64,000 nt of DNA from Endosaccharibacter trunci (GTDB taxonomy: Bacteria > Pseudomonadota > Alphaproteobacteria > Acetobacterales > Acetobacteraceae): assembly GCA_024515975.1 (NCBI GenBank), contig JAMSKV010000001.1:372001-436000 (forward strand). The letters are read 5' to 3'. Positions 19,443 through 27,951 of the stretch are shown here, in pieces. The notes under the pieces are model-generated. The model worked only from the letters and a program-made list of their open reading frames with translations. It was not told where the DNA came from and searched no databases. Each line of letters begins with the position of its first letter. Position 1 is the stretch's first letter. Made by a program: the position numbers and the translations under genes.

Positions 19443-19952
19443 TCAGGGCAGATCGTGGAACTGGCCGGGCGTGCCGGCATCGGTGCGCACCGTATGCGCG
19501 GTGCGATTCACTTCCAGCGTGAACAATTGCGGCAGCGTCTTCTTGTCGCCCGGGCAGGAGCCGGAATGCTTCTCCATCACCCGCATCCGCACCGCATCCG
19601 GCGGGTCGTTGCCGTTGACGATGAACAGCAGGCACTCCTTGGAGTCTTTCGTCAGGCCCCGATCGACGACCAGTTGCCGCAGATGCTGGATCAGCGGGTA
19701 GTCGTTGTTCCAGTCGATCTGCGATGGCAGGACGGTCTGCCCGGTCAGCTTGTCCAGGAAACCGAGCTTCTGCAGCCCGACAAGGCAGCACCCGGCCAGA
19801 AGCGCCACCAGGATCCGGGTGAGCAGACGCCGGCCCTGCGATTTGGACGCCCGTGGGCGGATCGGCTGTGAGCGGCCGGCCTGAGCTTGATTCGTCTGTG
19901 GCGGTTTTCCGCCTGGATCGGCAGAGCGCGGGCGGGATCGGGAGATCGGCAT
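19443..19952 (-). CDS. Hypothetical single-pass membrane protein upstream of petA
   Basis: A 169-aa protein with about 40 basic/hydrophilic cytoplasmic residues, one membrane segment (about residues 43-62, LLTRILVALLAGCCLVGL) and a soluble domain of about 100 residues containing two cysteines (KECLLF and SGSCPG). I do not recognise the family. Its stop lies 14 nt before the petA start, so the two are probably cotranscribed and it may concern envelope or respiratory function; that is inference from position only. Confidence 0.75.
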   Translation of the reverse strand: MPISRSRPRSADPGGKPPQTNQAQAGRSQPIRPRASKSQGRRLLTRILVALLAGCCLVGLQKLGFLDKLTGQTVLPSQIDWNNDYPLIQHLRQLVVDRGLTKDSKECLLFIVNGNDPPDAVRMRVMEKHSGSCPGDKKTLPQLFTLEVNRTAHTVRTDAGTPGQFHDLP

Positions 19953-20128
19953 GATGGCTGTAGTCTAGCAGTCGAACCGGCCAATCGCGATATGGCTTGC
20001 CTTGAGCCCCGGTCGTCTCGATCTATTGGGCGGTTTCCGCACCCTTCCAGCGGGCAGGGATCGACGCTTATCTGTCTCGATCGAATCCGCTGCCGATCTG
20101 ATTTTGTCGCAAAAGGAGCTCACCGACG

Positions 20129-20644
20129 ATGCGCCTCGCCCCCGCCCTGGTTCTGGCATCCGTGCTGGCCGGAACCGCCGCTCGCGCCGAAACGGCACCG
20201 GTTCCGGTTCCCGCGAACCTGCCGACCACGCAGCCCGTGCCGAACGCGCATCCCTATCCGGCGGTGGATGCCGATCCGCATCCGGCGCTGGACGCGGCCT
20301 TCGCCGAAGCCAGGCGCACCAACCGCAACGTGCTGATCGATCTCGGCGCGAACTGGTGCCCCGATTGCCGTATCCTGAGCGGCGTCATGAACATGCCCGA
20401 GGTGAAGCCCTGGGTCGAAAGCCGCTTCGTCGAGGTGCCGGTGAATGTCGACCACTTCAACCGCAACATGGACGTGCCGCAGAAATACGGCGTCCACGTC
20501 ACCCAGATCCCGACCGTCCTGGTGGTGACGCCGGATGGCAAGCTGCTGAACCCCGACGGCGCCACCACGCTCGGCAACGCCCGCACCATGACCCCGCAGG
20601 CCGACGTGAACCTGCTGGCGAGCTGGGACGCGCGTCACGGCTGA
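20129..20644 (+). CDS. Periplasmic thioredoxin-fold protein with CPDC motif
   Basis: A 171-aa exported thioredoxin-like protein. Residues 1-20 are a signal peptide ending ARA. The fold is marked by NVLIDLGANWCPDC with the redox pair C77-P-D-C80, then VPVNVDHFN and the cis-Pro loop TQIPTVLVV. CPDC differs from the thioredoxin CGPC. A role in periplasmic disulfide reduction or cytochrome/cofactor assembly is plausible but not shown. AAGGAG lies 10 nt upstream of the ATG. Divergent from the 169-aa membrane protein gene. Confidence 0.88.
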   Translation: MRLAPALVLASVLAGTAARAETAPVPVPANLPTTQPVPNAHPYPAVDADPHPALDAAFAEARRTNRNVLIDLGANWCPDCRILSGVMNMPEVKPWVESRFVEVPVNVDHFNRNMDVPQKYGVHVTQIPTVLVVTPDGKLLNPDGATTLGNARTMTPQADVNLLASWDARHG

Positions 20645-20716
20645 GGTGCCGCGCTGCGGTTCACGCCGTCGGCCGGTCCGTGGCAGGATCTGACGTCACC
20701 GAAGAGGTTTCCGCCA

Positions 20717-21097
20717 ATGCGTTTCACGCTGCCGATCGCCGCTCTCGCTCTCCTGGCCCTGCCGCTGGGGCATCCCGCTTCGGCGCAGGAGGACGGTGGC
20801 GCCAAGCGCAAGCTCGACGCCGCGCTCAGCGTCCTGCGCGTGCACCAGGACGCCGCGGGCAAGAGCTGCCTCGATGCCATGACGCGCGTGCACCAGACGG
20901 AAGACCAGGTCGGCAACGTCACCCGGGAATCCGCCAACGGTGATCATGCCAACGCCAATGCGGACATCGCCCGCGACGTGCTGGAGTCCGATTACGAGAA
21001 TGCCGAGACGGCCTGCGCTCCGGATGCGGTGCAGGCGTGCCGGAGCGACCCGCATTTGCCGGCCTGCGCGAAGTTCGGCGCGATCTCGGATAACTAG
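20717..21097 (+). CDS. Hypothetical small secreted protein
   Basis: A 126-aa protein with a clear signal peptide (cleavage after HPASA, about residue 23) and a helical, hydrophilic mature part with four cysteines (SCLD, TACA, QACR, PACA) that could form two disulfides in the periplasm. Family not recognised. It follows the CPDC thioredoxin-like gene by 72 nt with its own GAGG site 9 nt from the ATG, so the two may be cotranscribed and the thioredoxin-like protein could act on this one (speculative). Confidence 0.75.
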   Translation: MRFTLPIAALALLALPLGHPASAQEDGGAKRKLDAALSVLRVHQDAAGKSCLDAMTRVHQTEDQVGNVTRESANGDHANANADIARDVLESDYENAETACAPDAVQACRSDPHLPACAKFGAISDN

Positions 21098-21103
21098 GAG
21101 AGA

Positions 21104-21146
21104 CTTCTTTTTCTGAAGAAAGAGAAGCAAAAAGACTTTTATCCGT
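21104..21146 (-). repeat. 43-bp dispersed repeat, copy 1 (inverted orientation)
   Basis: The reverse complement of this stretch matches 37187-37229 at 42 of 43 positions. Its core is an imperfect 11-bp inverted repeat (CTTCTTTTTCT, 2-nt loop, AGAAAGAGAAG). It lies just after the stop of the small secreted protein gene and before the stop of the convergent di-iron gene, so it may act as a bidirectional terminator. Confidence 0.8.
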
Positions 21147-21268
21147 CGCGCGGGAAGTAGCCGGGCAGTCCGAAGCTGAACGAAGAGACGTCTTTCGTTC
21201 TGCCTTAAGAGAAAGAACGTCTCATCGGATTGCCGGGCGTGGCGGGGCCGGAGCCGGCCCCTGCCGTT

Positions 21269-23221
21269 CTACGCCTGAGACAGGGTCTCCGGCTTGTGCT
21301 CTTCGCGCAGATGCGGCCGCGCGCGGTCCCACATCTGCAGCCCCCTGACGGCAAGCCCCGCCATGGCCGGCAGCAGCCGCGGCTGCATCAGCTCGGGGTC
21401 GAATTCGCTCATCCGGCGCGCATTCTCGCGATAGCAATCCTCGACGAAGCGGCGGAACGAAAAGCCGTCCAGGAACAGGTTGGCCTGCGTCACCGCGAAA
21501 TCCTTGCCGTCATTCGCATCCTGGCCCCGGCGCACCATTCCCAGCAATCGCTTGCCGGCCCGTCCGTAGAAGCGTGTGGACTTGATCGCGCGCCGTGCCG
21601 CGCCCAGCCCGCGGCGTTTTTCGCGCCAGGCCATGTAGTTGATGAAGAAAACGATATGCCGGGTTTCCTCGAACATCAGCACGTCGAAGATGTCGAACAT
21701 GCCTTTCGGCAGGAATTCGCTTTCGCGCGCCGTCTTGAAGGCGCCGAAGCCGAGAAAGGCGTCCAGACATTCGCCGAACCCGAAATCGATGAACGCGGTT
21801 TCCAGATCGGCCGGGAACTGCTCCATCGGCTGTTCGTGGGCATCGAGGCCGTAGCGTTTGATCATGACGCGCAGCAATTCGGCGTGGCGCTGTTCCTCGC
21901 GCCCCTGCAGGGCGACCGCCTCTCTGACCACCGGATCGGTGACCTGCGGCGTGAACGCATCGACGATCGCGGCGGCGCGGCGCTCGGTATGGAACACCTC
22001 CTGCCAGAACGGCACGCCACGCAGCCGCGCCAGCTCCTCCTCGGTGAGTTCCGGCCAGGGCAGGGTTTCGGGATCGTAGTGCTGGTGGGTCGCGATGAAC
22101 TGGGCGCAGAACAGATCCTTGTGCCGCTCCGATCCGGCGACGATGCGCTCTTCCGCCGGCGCCTGATGCCGGGCACGCCGGGCCGCCTTTCGCTCCGCCG
22201 TGCGCGCCTTGCCCCGCGCGCGACGCGCTTCCGCCCGCTCGGGCGATCCCTTGAGTTCCTTGGCCACGCGCAGCACGCCCAGCGCCGCACGGGTCAGGCC
22301 CGGCATGGTGGTCGGACGCAGCAGGCGCTGATCGTAGCCTGCGAAACGACGCTCATTCTCGCTCAAGCAGAGCTCCATCAGTTCCGGCAGGGTCAGATCG
22401 ACGTCCGACACCGCCTTGGTGCCGTTCACGGTGAAGTTGTTGTCCTGCACGACTTCCTTGCCGTCCGCGTCCATGGAGCGGGCGAGACCCATACGCTCCC
22501 AGCCCAGAAAGGCCCAGACGGCGAGGACGCGCAGCTCGAACCATGGACGGCGCCAGGCGGGCATGGTGCGGCGATGCCAGGCGAGCCAGTTCGCGAACAA
22601 AAGGATGTGGCGGCATTCCTCCTGCATCACCGGTTCGAACGTGTCGATCAGGGCGGCGGGAAAGAAGCCGGAGCGATCCGCCATCGCGAACAGTCCGAAG
22701 GCGAAGAAGCTGTCCACGCATTCGGAGAAGCCGGTCACCAGATAGGCCCATTCCGGATCGCGCGGCTCGAGGTATTCCGGCTCCGGCGCCAGCTCGATGC
22801 CGTAGAACGCCACCATGCGCGACAGCACTTCCTTGTGCCGGTTCTCTTCCCAGCCGTTGCGGGCGATCGCCTCGCGGATGACCGGGTCGGCGATGGTCGC
22901 GGCGTAGGCGGCCATGCGCAGACGCGCCTTGCCCTCTGTCTGCACGGCGATGTCCCAGATCGGCAGGGAGGTGATTCGCTGCAGGGTCTCCTTGTCCAGC
23001 ACTGGCCAGTCGATCACCGACGGTTTGTACGGATTGAAGGTCTCGCTGAACATGCGCGCCATGGCGTTGCGATGTCCCACGCTGCCGATCTCGATCGGGC
23101 CGGGCACGTTGCTCTGCCAATGACGGGCGATGCGGTCGGCGTGCTGGATCGTGGCCGCATCGACGCCGGCGGGCGGAATGGCCTCGGGTTCGGGCGAGTC
23201 GGACGGAAAGAAATCAGGCAT
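21269..23221 (-). CDS. Tandem-duplicated ferritin-like di-iron protein
   Basis: A 650-aa cytoplasmic protein made of two four-helix di-iron domains. Half 1 has the ligand set E96, E126-x-x-H129, E167, E202-x-x-H205. Half 2 has E413, E443-x-x-H446, E484, E519-x-x-H522. The spacings (30, 41, 35) are identical in both halves, so this is an internal duplication with both iron sites preserved. A Lys/Arg/Ala-rich linker (about 325-358) joins the halves. Ferritin-like proteins store iron or activate O2 (oxygenases, hydroxylases, rubrerythrins); the reaction here cannot be told from sequence. ATG at 23221 has GGAG 7 nt upstream. No redox partner is adjacent. Confidence 0.85.
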   Translation of the reverse strand: MPDFFPSDSPEPEAIPPAGVDAATIQHADRIARHWQSNVPGPIEIGSVGHRNAMARMFSETFNPYKPSVIDWPVLDKETLQRITSLPIWDIAVQTEGKARLRMAAYAATIADPVIREAIARNGWEENRHKEVLSRMVAFYGIELAPEPEYLEPRDPEWAYLVTGFSECVDSFFAFGLFAMADRSGFFPAALIDTFEPVMQEECRHILLFANWLAWHRRTMPAWRRPWFELRVLAVWAFLGWERMGLARSMDADGKEVVQDNNFTVNGTKAVSDVDLTLPELMELCLSENERRFAGYDQRLLRPTTMPGLTRAALGVLRVAKELKGSPERAEARRARGKARTAERKAARRARHQAPAEERIVAGSERHKDLFCAQFIATHQHYDPETLPWPELTEEELARLRGVPFWQEVFHTERRAAAIVDAFTPQVTDPVVREAVALQGREEQRHAELLRVMIKRYGLDAHEQPMEQFPADLETAFIDFGFGECLDAFLGFGAFKTARESEFLPKGMFDIFDVLMFEETRHIVFFINYMAWREKRRGLGAARRAIKSTRFYGRAGKRLLGMVRRGQDANDGKDFAVTQANLFLDGFSFRRFVEDCYRENARRMSEFDPELMQPRLLPAMAGLAVRGLQMWDRARPHLREEHKPETLSQA

Positions 23222-23637
23222 GACGGAGCTCCTGCGGCCGGCTCGGCGATGTCCGGTTCCGGCCGGAAGGGTTTTGGCTGGGAAAGGGGATGCGTCGGCC
23301 GCGCGATGGTGGCCCGCGTGGCGGCAGGAATGCGGCGGCACGGACCCGGTCGCGCCGCGCGCGATCCCGGGATGCCGCGACGTTGCCGGCATCGGCAGCC
23401 GGAGGCACGACCGCGGCCAAAGCCGCGCCCGGAAGCGCCAGGGACGAACGCTCGCCGAACAGCCCGGAACGTCCCTCGGCTGCCGGATAGGGGACAAACT
23501 TTGACAAGCGGCGGAGATTGGCAGGGCGACGGGAGAACCGGAAGCCCTCGCTGCCGCACGGCAGACCGGGCGCGTCGCGCGGTTCGGGCGGTTCCGGCGC
23601 GATGTCCAGCGGCCCGCCTCGTCTTCCCGGGTCGTTT
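23222..23637. other. 416-bp intergenic stretch, no gene recognised
   Basis: Between the M3 peptidase stop and the di-iron protein start. Short open frames exist in several registers but none has a credible start, ribosome-binding site or recognisable protein. No tRNA, terminator or riboswitch fold was seen. It presumably holds the promoter of the di-iron gene; a partial candidate is TTGTCA on the minus strand near 23500, but no good -10 pairs with it. Confidence 0.5.
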
Positions 23638-25314
23638 TCAGCCCAGCATCGCCTCGGCGTGTCGCACGACGGCCTCCAGGGCGCCCGGCTCGAAGGGCGA
23701 GACCAGACCGGCCGAACGAACGAGTTCGGTGAACGGCGCAGATCCGCCCAGCGCCGCCAGATCGACATAGCGGCGCATGGCGTCCTCGCGGTCGGTTTCG
23801 TCGGCGATCCAGAATTGCATCGCGCAGCACTGTGCCAGGGCGTAGTCGATATAATAGAAGGGCAGGCGGTAGATATGCAGCTGCGACTGCCAGCGACCGC
23901 CTCCGGCCGGATGCGCCAGATCGCCGTAATCGCGCCAGGGCAGATAGATCGCCTCCAGGCGCTTCCAGGTCGCGTTGCGCTCGGCGGGCGTCATCTCCGG
24001 GCGGGCGTAGACCTCGTGCTGGAAGTGATCGACGCACACGCCGTAGGGGAAGAAGGCGAGGGAGCCGATCATGTGCATGCGCCGGAACCGGTCGGCCGCG
24101 TCCTCGCCCACCATCAGCGCCATCTGTGGATAGGTCAGGAATTCCAGCGCCATGGAATTGATCTCGGCCGCCTCCATGGTCGGCCAGAGCACGTCCACCC
24201 CCGGCAGGTCGCGGCTCATCCAGTTCTGGAACGCGTGCCCCATCTCGTGGGTGAACACGTTGATGTCGCCATGCGTGCCGTTGAAGTTGGCGAAGATGAA
24301 CGGCATGCCCGCGGTCGGGAACGAGGTGCAGAACCCGCCGCCGGCCTTGCCCTCGCGATTGCGCAGATCCATGAACCCGCCCTCGCGCATGGCGCGGTAG
24401 AAGCCGCCCATGCGCGCATCCATGCGGTCGAACATGGTCTGCGCCCGGTCCACCAGCACGTCGTGGTCGCCGATCGGCTTCGGATTGCCTTGCGGGTCGA
24501 TCAGGTTCTCGTCCCAGGAGTGGAGCCTGTCCCAGCCCTGCGCGGCGCGCCGCTTTTCCAGCAGACGACCCACCAGCGGCACCACATGGCGCACCACCTC
24601 CTCGCGGAAGCGGGCCACATCCTCCGGGCCGTAATCGACGCGGCGCATCTTCTTGTAGGCGAGCGGGGTGTAGCTGTCGTAGCCGAGCTTGAGCGCCATG
24701 CCGTGACGCAGCCGCACCAGCCGGTCGTAGAGCGAGTCCAGCTCTTCGGCGTTGGCGGCGAAGAAGCCCCATTGCGCCCGCGCGGCCTCGTGGCGCAGGT
24801 CGCGATCGAGCGATTCCGCGAACGGCGCCAGACCGGAAAGATTGGTGGTGGTGCCCGCCACCGTGACGCGTGCGGAGGCCAGCAGCTCGGTGTAGCGCGC
24901 GCAGAGCTTCGCTTCTTCTTCCAGATCGGCCTCGATGGCCGGATCGAAGGTGGCGATGTCGCCTTCCCAGAGGCGCAGCACATGCGCGCCGACGATCGAC
25001 TCGACCGCCTGGCGATCCGGCCAGGCCAGCAGACGCCGCCGCATCGCCGTCTCGAACCGCGACACCAGAGGCGACAGCGTATCGGCGTAATCCCGGTCCG
25101 CCTTCGCCTTCTCGCTGGTGGTGTCGCGCGAGAACGCCAGATGCACCAGCGCCGCCCAGCTCTCGTAGCGCCGCCGCTCCTGGTCCCACTCGCGCAGCGC
25201 CTGCGCGAGATCGTTCTGGTCCAGGAGGGCGTCGAGCGCGCGATAGCGGGTCTCGATCCCCTCCCGTGTCGGGGTCTCGGCATGGATCTCGGCGAAGCGC
25301 GGCATATGGGTCAT
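23638..25314 (-). CDS. pepF: M3 family oligoendopeptidase (PepF-like)
   Basis: Zinc metallopeptidase that degrades short peptides in the cytoplasm. The 558-aa protein carries the HExxH zinc motif as HEMGHAF near residue 360, with the third ligand expected in the following helix (MEAAEINSMALEF). The upstream FCTSFP and FANFNGTHGDINVFTHE segments are typical of the M3B oligoendopeptidase F group. ATG at 25314 was taken; a second ATG 9 nt downstream is possible and neither has a strong Shine-Dalgarno site. Confidence 0.92.
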   Translation of the reverse strand: MTHMPRFAEIHAETPTREGIETRYRALDALLDQNDLAQALREWDQERRRYESWAALVHLAFSRDTTSEKAKADRDYADTLSPLVSRFETAMRRRLLAWPDRQAVESIVGAHVLRLWEGDIATFDPAIEADLEEEAKLCARYTELLASARVTVAGTTTNLSGLAPFAESLDRDLRHEAARAQWGFFAANAEELDSLYDRLVRLRHGMALKLGYDSYTPLAYKKMRRVDYGPEDVARFREEVVRHVVPLVGRLLEKRRAAQGWDRLHSWDENLIDPQGNPKPIGDHDVLVDRAQTMFDRMDARMGGFYRAMREGGFMDLRNREGKAGGGFCTSFPTAGMPFIFANFNGTHGDINVFTHEMGHAFQNWMSRDLPGVDVLWPTMEAAEINSMALEFLTYPQMALMVGEDAADRFRRMHMIGSLAFFPYGVCVDHFQHEVYARPEMTPAERNATWKRLEAIYLPWRDYGDLAHPAGGGRWQSQLHIYRLPFYYIDYALAQCCAMQFWIADETDREDAMRRYVDLAALGGSAPFTELVRSAGLVSPFEPGALEAVVRHAEAMLG

Positions 25315-25361
25315 GGGCCGATGTGACCATGCCTGACCCCGGCTTGAACAGGGCCCGAGCC

Positions 25362-26291
25362 TCAGCCCGGAGCGGTCCAGAAGAAGGTGAGCTCGTGCTT
25401 GTTGTGCGACAGGTGCAGCAGCCGGCCGCCGGGGATCGCGGCGAAGGCGTCGGCGGCGTCGTGGTCGGTCGGGTCCTGGAACTTCACGGTCCAGACGATG
25501 CGGCGGGCGCGGCCGGACTCGATCCAGCGGCGGACCAGCGCCAGAAGACGCGCCGGATAGGCGATGATGTCGCTGAACACCCAGTCGAGCGGCGGCCCGT
25601 CCGGTGGCGCCAGGGCCTCCGGCGCCAGGCCGAACGCGCTTTCCTGCCGAAAGCCGACACCCGGCATCGCCAGCACGCGCGGATCAAGCGGCGCGCGATC
25701 CACCGCGATCACGCTGGCGCCGAGCTGCGCGATCGCCCAGCTCCACCCGCCCGGCGTCGCGCCCAGATCGGCGCAGCGATCGCCGGGCTGCGGCCACTCT
25801 CCGGCGCGGGCGCAGGCTTCCCAGAGCTTGAGATAGGCGCGCGACGGCGGCCCTTCGCGATCCTCCACAAAGCGCGCCTGCCCGTCCGGAAACGGGCTGG
25901 TCTTGCGCGTGCTGAGCAGCAGCGTGTCCGGCGCCAGCAGCGTCCAGGCGCCGAGCGGCGCGGCCGGTGCGGCCTGGGGAAAGCGCAGCGCGGCGCCCTT
26001 CACAGGCGGCAGACGCTCCACGATCAGCTTCGACCGGCCGGTCCATTCCACCGCATAATTCGACCAGTTGCGCTGCCGGTCGCGCAGCGCCCGGGCGGCG
26101 TCGGCGATGGAGGCGATGGGAACGACCTCCGGTGCGAGCCAGGTGTCGAGCGACCAGAAGGCCTGGACGGGCGGCGCGGAGGAGAGCGCCAGCCGCCCAT
26201 GCCAGCGCTCGATCGGCACGCCGCGACGCTCCAGCTCCTCGGCCAGAACCGCTTCGTTGCCCTCGCTGGCGAGATAGGCGCCGCCGATCAT
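25362..26291 (-). CDS. RlmM-like 2'-O-ribose RNA methyltransferase (FtsJ fold)
   Basis: A 309-aa SAM-dependent methyltransferase. The C-terminal FtsJ/RrmJ-type domain has the SAM loop DLGATPGGWSW and the K-D-K-E tetrad: Lys in YLKLWEA, Asp in VFSDI, Lys in WTVKFQ, Glu in HELTFFW. The N-terminal third fits the extra domain of RlmM, which methylates C2498 of 23S rRNA. ATG at 26291 overlaps the stop of the DUF423 gene (ATGA), so the longer open frame is rejected. The exact target is inferred from family. Confidence 0.85.
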   Translation of the reverse strand: MIGGAYLASEGNEAVLAEELERRGVPIERWHGRLALSSAPPVQAFWSLDTWLAPEVVPIASIADAARALRDRQRNWSNYAVEWTGRSKLIVERLPPVKGAALRFPQAAPAAPLGAWTLLAPDTLLLSTRKTSPFPDGQARFVEDREGPPSRAYLKLWEACARAGEWPQPGDRCADLGATPGGWSWAIAQLGASVIAVDRAPLDPRVLAMPGVGFRQESAFGLAPEALAPPDGPPLDWVFSDIIAYPARLLALVRRWIESGRARRIVWTVKFQDPTDHDAADAFAAIPGGRLLHLSHNKHELTFFWTAPG

Positions 26292-26701
26292 CGGCGCAGG
26301 CACTCCAGGAGAAGCAGCAGCCAGCCCAGCATCAGCACGCTCCCGCCGACCGGCGCCAGATGCGCGAGCGTGGCCGATCCCCAGAAGGCGAGCGCGGAAA
26401 GACCGGCACAGAAAGCGCACAGCCCGAGCAGGAAGCACCAGCCCGCCAGGCGCAGAAGAATCATGCCCCGTCCGGGCTGCCGCTCGATCAGGAGACCGGT
26501 CGCCAGCAGCGCCGCCAGGTGCCAGCCCTGCATCTCCACTTGCGTGCGCAGCAAGGCGCGGCCGTTCGGCGCGAAAGCGGCCTCCGGCAGATGCGCGGCC
26601 AGCGCGCCCAGGAGAACGGTGAGCAGCCCGAACAACGCGCCGGAGCCGAGAAACAGCCGGGAATCGAACGAGCCGGGTGGCCGGGGAGCGGGGAGGGGCA
26701 T
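26288..26701 (-). CDS. DUF423 family membrane protein
   Basis: A 137-aa protein with about four membrane segments (LFGLLTVLLGALAAHL, HLAALLATGLL, FLLGLCAFCAGLSALAF, VLMLGWLLLLLE). Length, topology and the GALAAHLPEAAF opening match the DUF423 family, whose function is unknown. ATG at 26701 lies upstream of and overlapping the RlmM-like gene (ATGA). This pairing of DUF423 with an RlmM-type methyltransferase also occurs in gammaproteobacteria (YgdD next to RlmM/YgdE in E. coli), supporting both calls. Confidence 0.88.
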   Translation of the reverse strand: MPLPAPRPPGSFDSRLFLGSGALFGLLTVLLGALAAHLPEAAFAPNGRALLRTQVEMQGWHLAALLATGLLIERQPGRGMILLRLAGWCFLLGLCAFCAGLSALAFWGSATLAHLAPVGGSVLMLGWLLLLLECLRR

Positions 26702-26834
26702 GGCGATCGGCTTAGACCGATCCGGGGCGGACGCGAAGCGGGGTCGCCATGGTCGATCGCGTCGGCATGCGCCCGCGGCGACGGATCCGCCTTGCGTCCT
26801 GAGCCGCCGGGCTGGCGGCGCGATCCGCCGCTTG

Positions 26835-26847
26835 TATAGTGCGCGCA
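26835..26847 (+). promoter_or_regulatory. Possible leaderless promoter of pip
   Basis: TATAGT at 26835-26840 lies exactly 6 nt before the A of the pip ATG (26847), and no Shine-Dalgarno site precedes the start. A -10 here would begin transcription at the start codon itself, giving a leaderless mRNA. The -35 region at 17 nt spacing (CTGGCG) is poor, so this is tentative. Confidence 0.4.
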
Positions 26848-27827
26848 TGGCACGCGGCGACCTGTTTCCGGAGATCGAGCCTTTCGCCGCTGGCTTCCTG
26901 CCCCTCGAGGATGGCAAGGCGACCGCGCCGTCTGAGCCGGCTTTCGGGCCGCATCTGATGTACTGGGAGCAGGTCGGCAATCCGCGCGGCCAGCCGGTCC
27001 TGTTTCTCCATGGCGGACCGGGCGCAGGGGCCGGCGCCGTGCATCGGCGCTTCTTCGATCCGGCGCATTGGCGTGTGGTGATCTACGACCAGCGCGGCTC
27101 CGGGCGCTCCCGCCCGCAGGCCAGCCTGCGCGACAACGACACGCATCGCCTGGTGGAGGATATCGAGACGCTGCGGCGCTTCCTCGGAATCGAGGGCTGG
27201 ACTCTGTTCGGCGGATCGTGGGGGTCGACCCTGGCGCTTTGCTACGCGCAGGCCCATCCGGATCGCGTTGCCGGCCTCGTCCTGCGCGGCGTGTTCCTGG
27301 GCCGGGACCATGAGCTGGACTGGTTCCTCTACGGCCTGCGCACCGTGTTCCCGGACGCGCATGCGGCATTCGCAGGCCATGTCCCGGAAAACGAGCGCGG
27401 CGATCTGCTTGCAGCCTATGAGAAGCGCCTGCTCGATCCGGACCCCGCCGTGCATCTGCCGGCATCGCGCGCATGGTCCTCCTACGAGGGCACCTGTTCC
27501 ACCTTGCTGCCGGTCGCGGCCCAGGTTGCCGGGTTCGCGCGCGACCGCGCATCGCTCGGGCTGGCAAGGATCGAGATGCATTATTTCCGCAACCGGCTGT
27601 TCCTGCCGCCGGAAGGCCTGCTCGGTCGGATGAACGGCATCGCGCATCTGCCGGCGGAAATCGTGCAGGGCCGCTACGATATGGTTTGCCCGCCGGTCAG
27701 CGCGTACGATCTTGCCGCGAGATGGCCCGGCGCCCGGCTCACCATGGTTCCGGATGCGGGTCACTCCGCCCTGGAGCCCGGAACGAGACGGGCCCTGGTC
27801 GAGGCCGTGGAGCGCATGCGCGCCTGA
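26847..27827 (+). CDS. pip: Proline iminopeptidase (alpha/beta hydrolase, S33)
   Basis: Cytoplasmic exopeptidase that removes N-terminal proline. The 326-aa protein has the oxyanion loop HGGPGAG (55-61), DQRGSGRS (81-88) and the nucleophile elbow GGSWGS with S124. Near the C-terminus are the aspartate in RYDMVCPP and the histidine in DAGHS, completing the triad. Length and motifs match bacterial PIP. ATG at 26847 is the first in frame and is preceded by TATAGT rather than a ribosome-binding site. Divergent from the DUF423 gene. Confidence 0.93.
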   Translation: MARGDLFPEIEPFAAGFLPLEDGKATAPSEPAFGPHLMYWEQVGNPRGQPVLFLHGGPGAGAGAVHRRFFDPAHWRVVIYDQRGSGRSRPQASLRDNDTHRLVEDIETLRRFLGIEGWTLFGGSWGSTLALCYAQAHPDRVAGLVLRGVFLGRDHELDWFLYGLRTVFPDAHAAFAGHVPENERGDLLAAYEKRLLDPDPAVHLPASRAWSSYEGTCSTLLPVAAQVAGFARDRASLGLARIEMHYFRNRLFLPPEGLLGRMNGIAHLPAEIVQGRYDMVCPPVSAYDLAARWPGARLTMVPDAGHSALEPGTRRALVEAVERMRA

Positions 27828-27951
27828 CGGGGGTGCAATAATTTCCGCGCGTCCAACGAACGCCGGCCACAACCCTGCGTTACACGGCCCAAACCCGGGG
27901 AAGTCGCGGGGCGGAACAACTTCGCCCGGTCCCCGACGACGAGGATCCTAC

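Noticed and set aside
23222..23637. A hidden gene in the 416-bp gap before the di-iron protein
   Set aside because: Open frames on both strands lack start signals and look like GC-driven noise.
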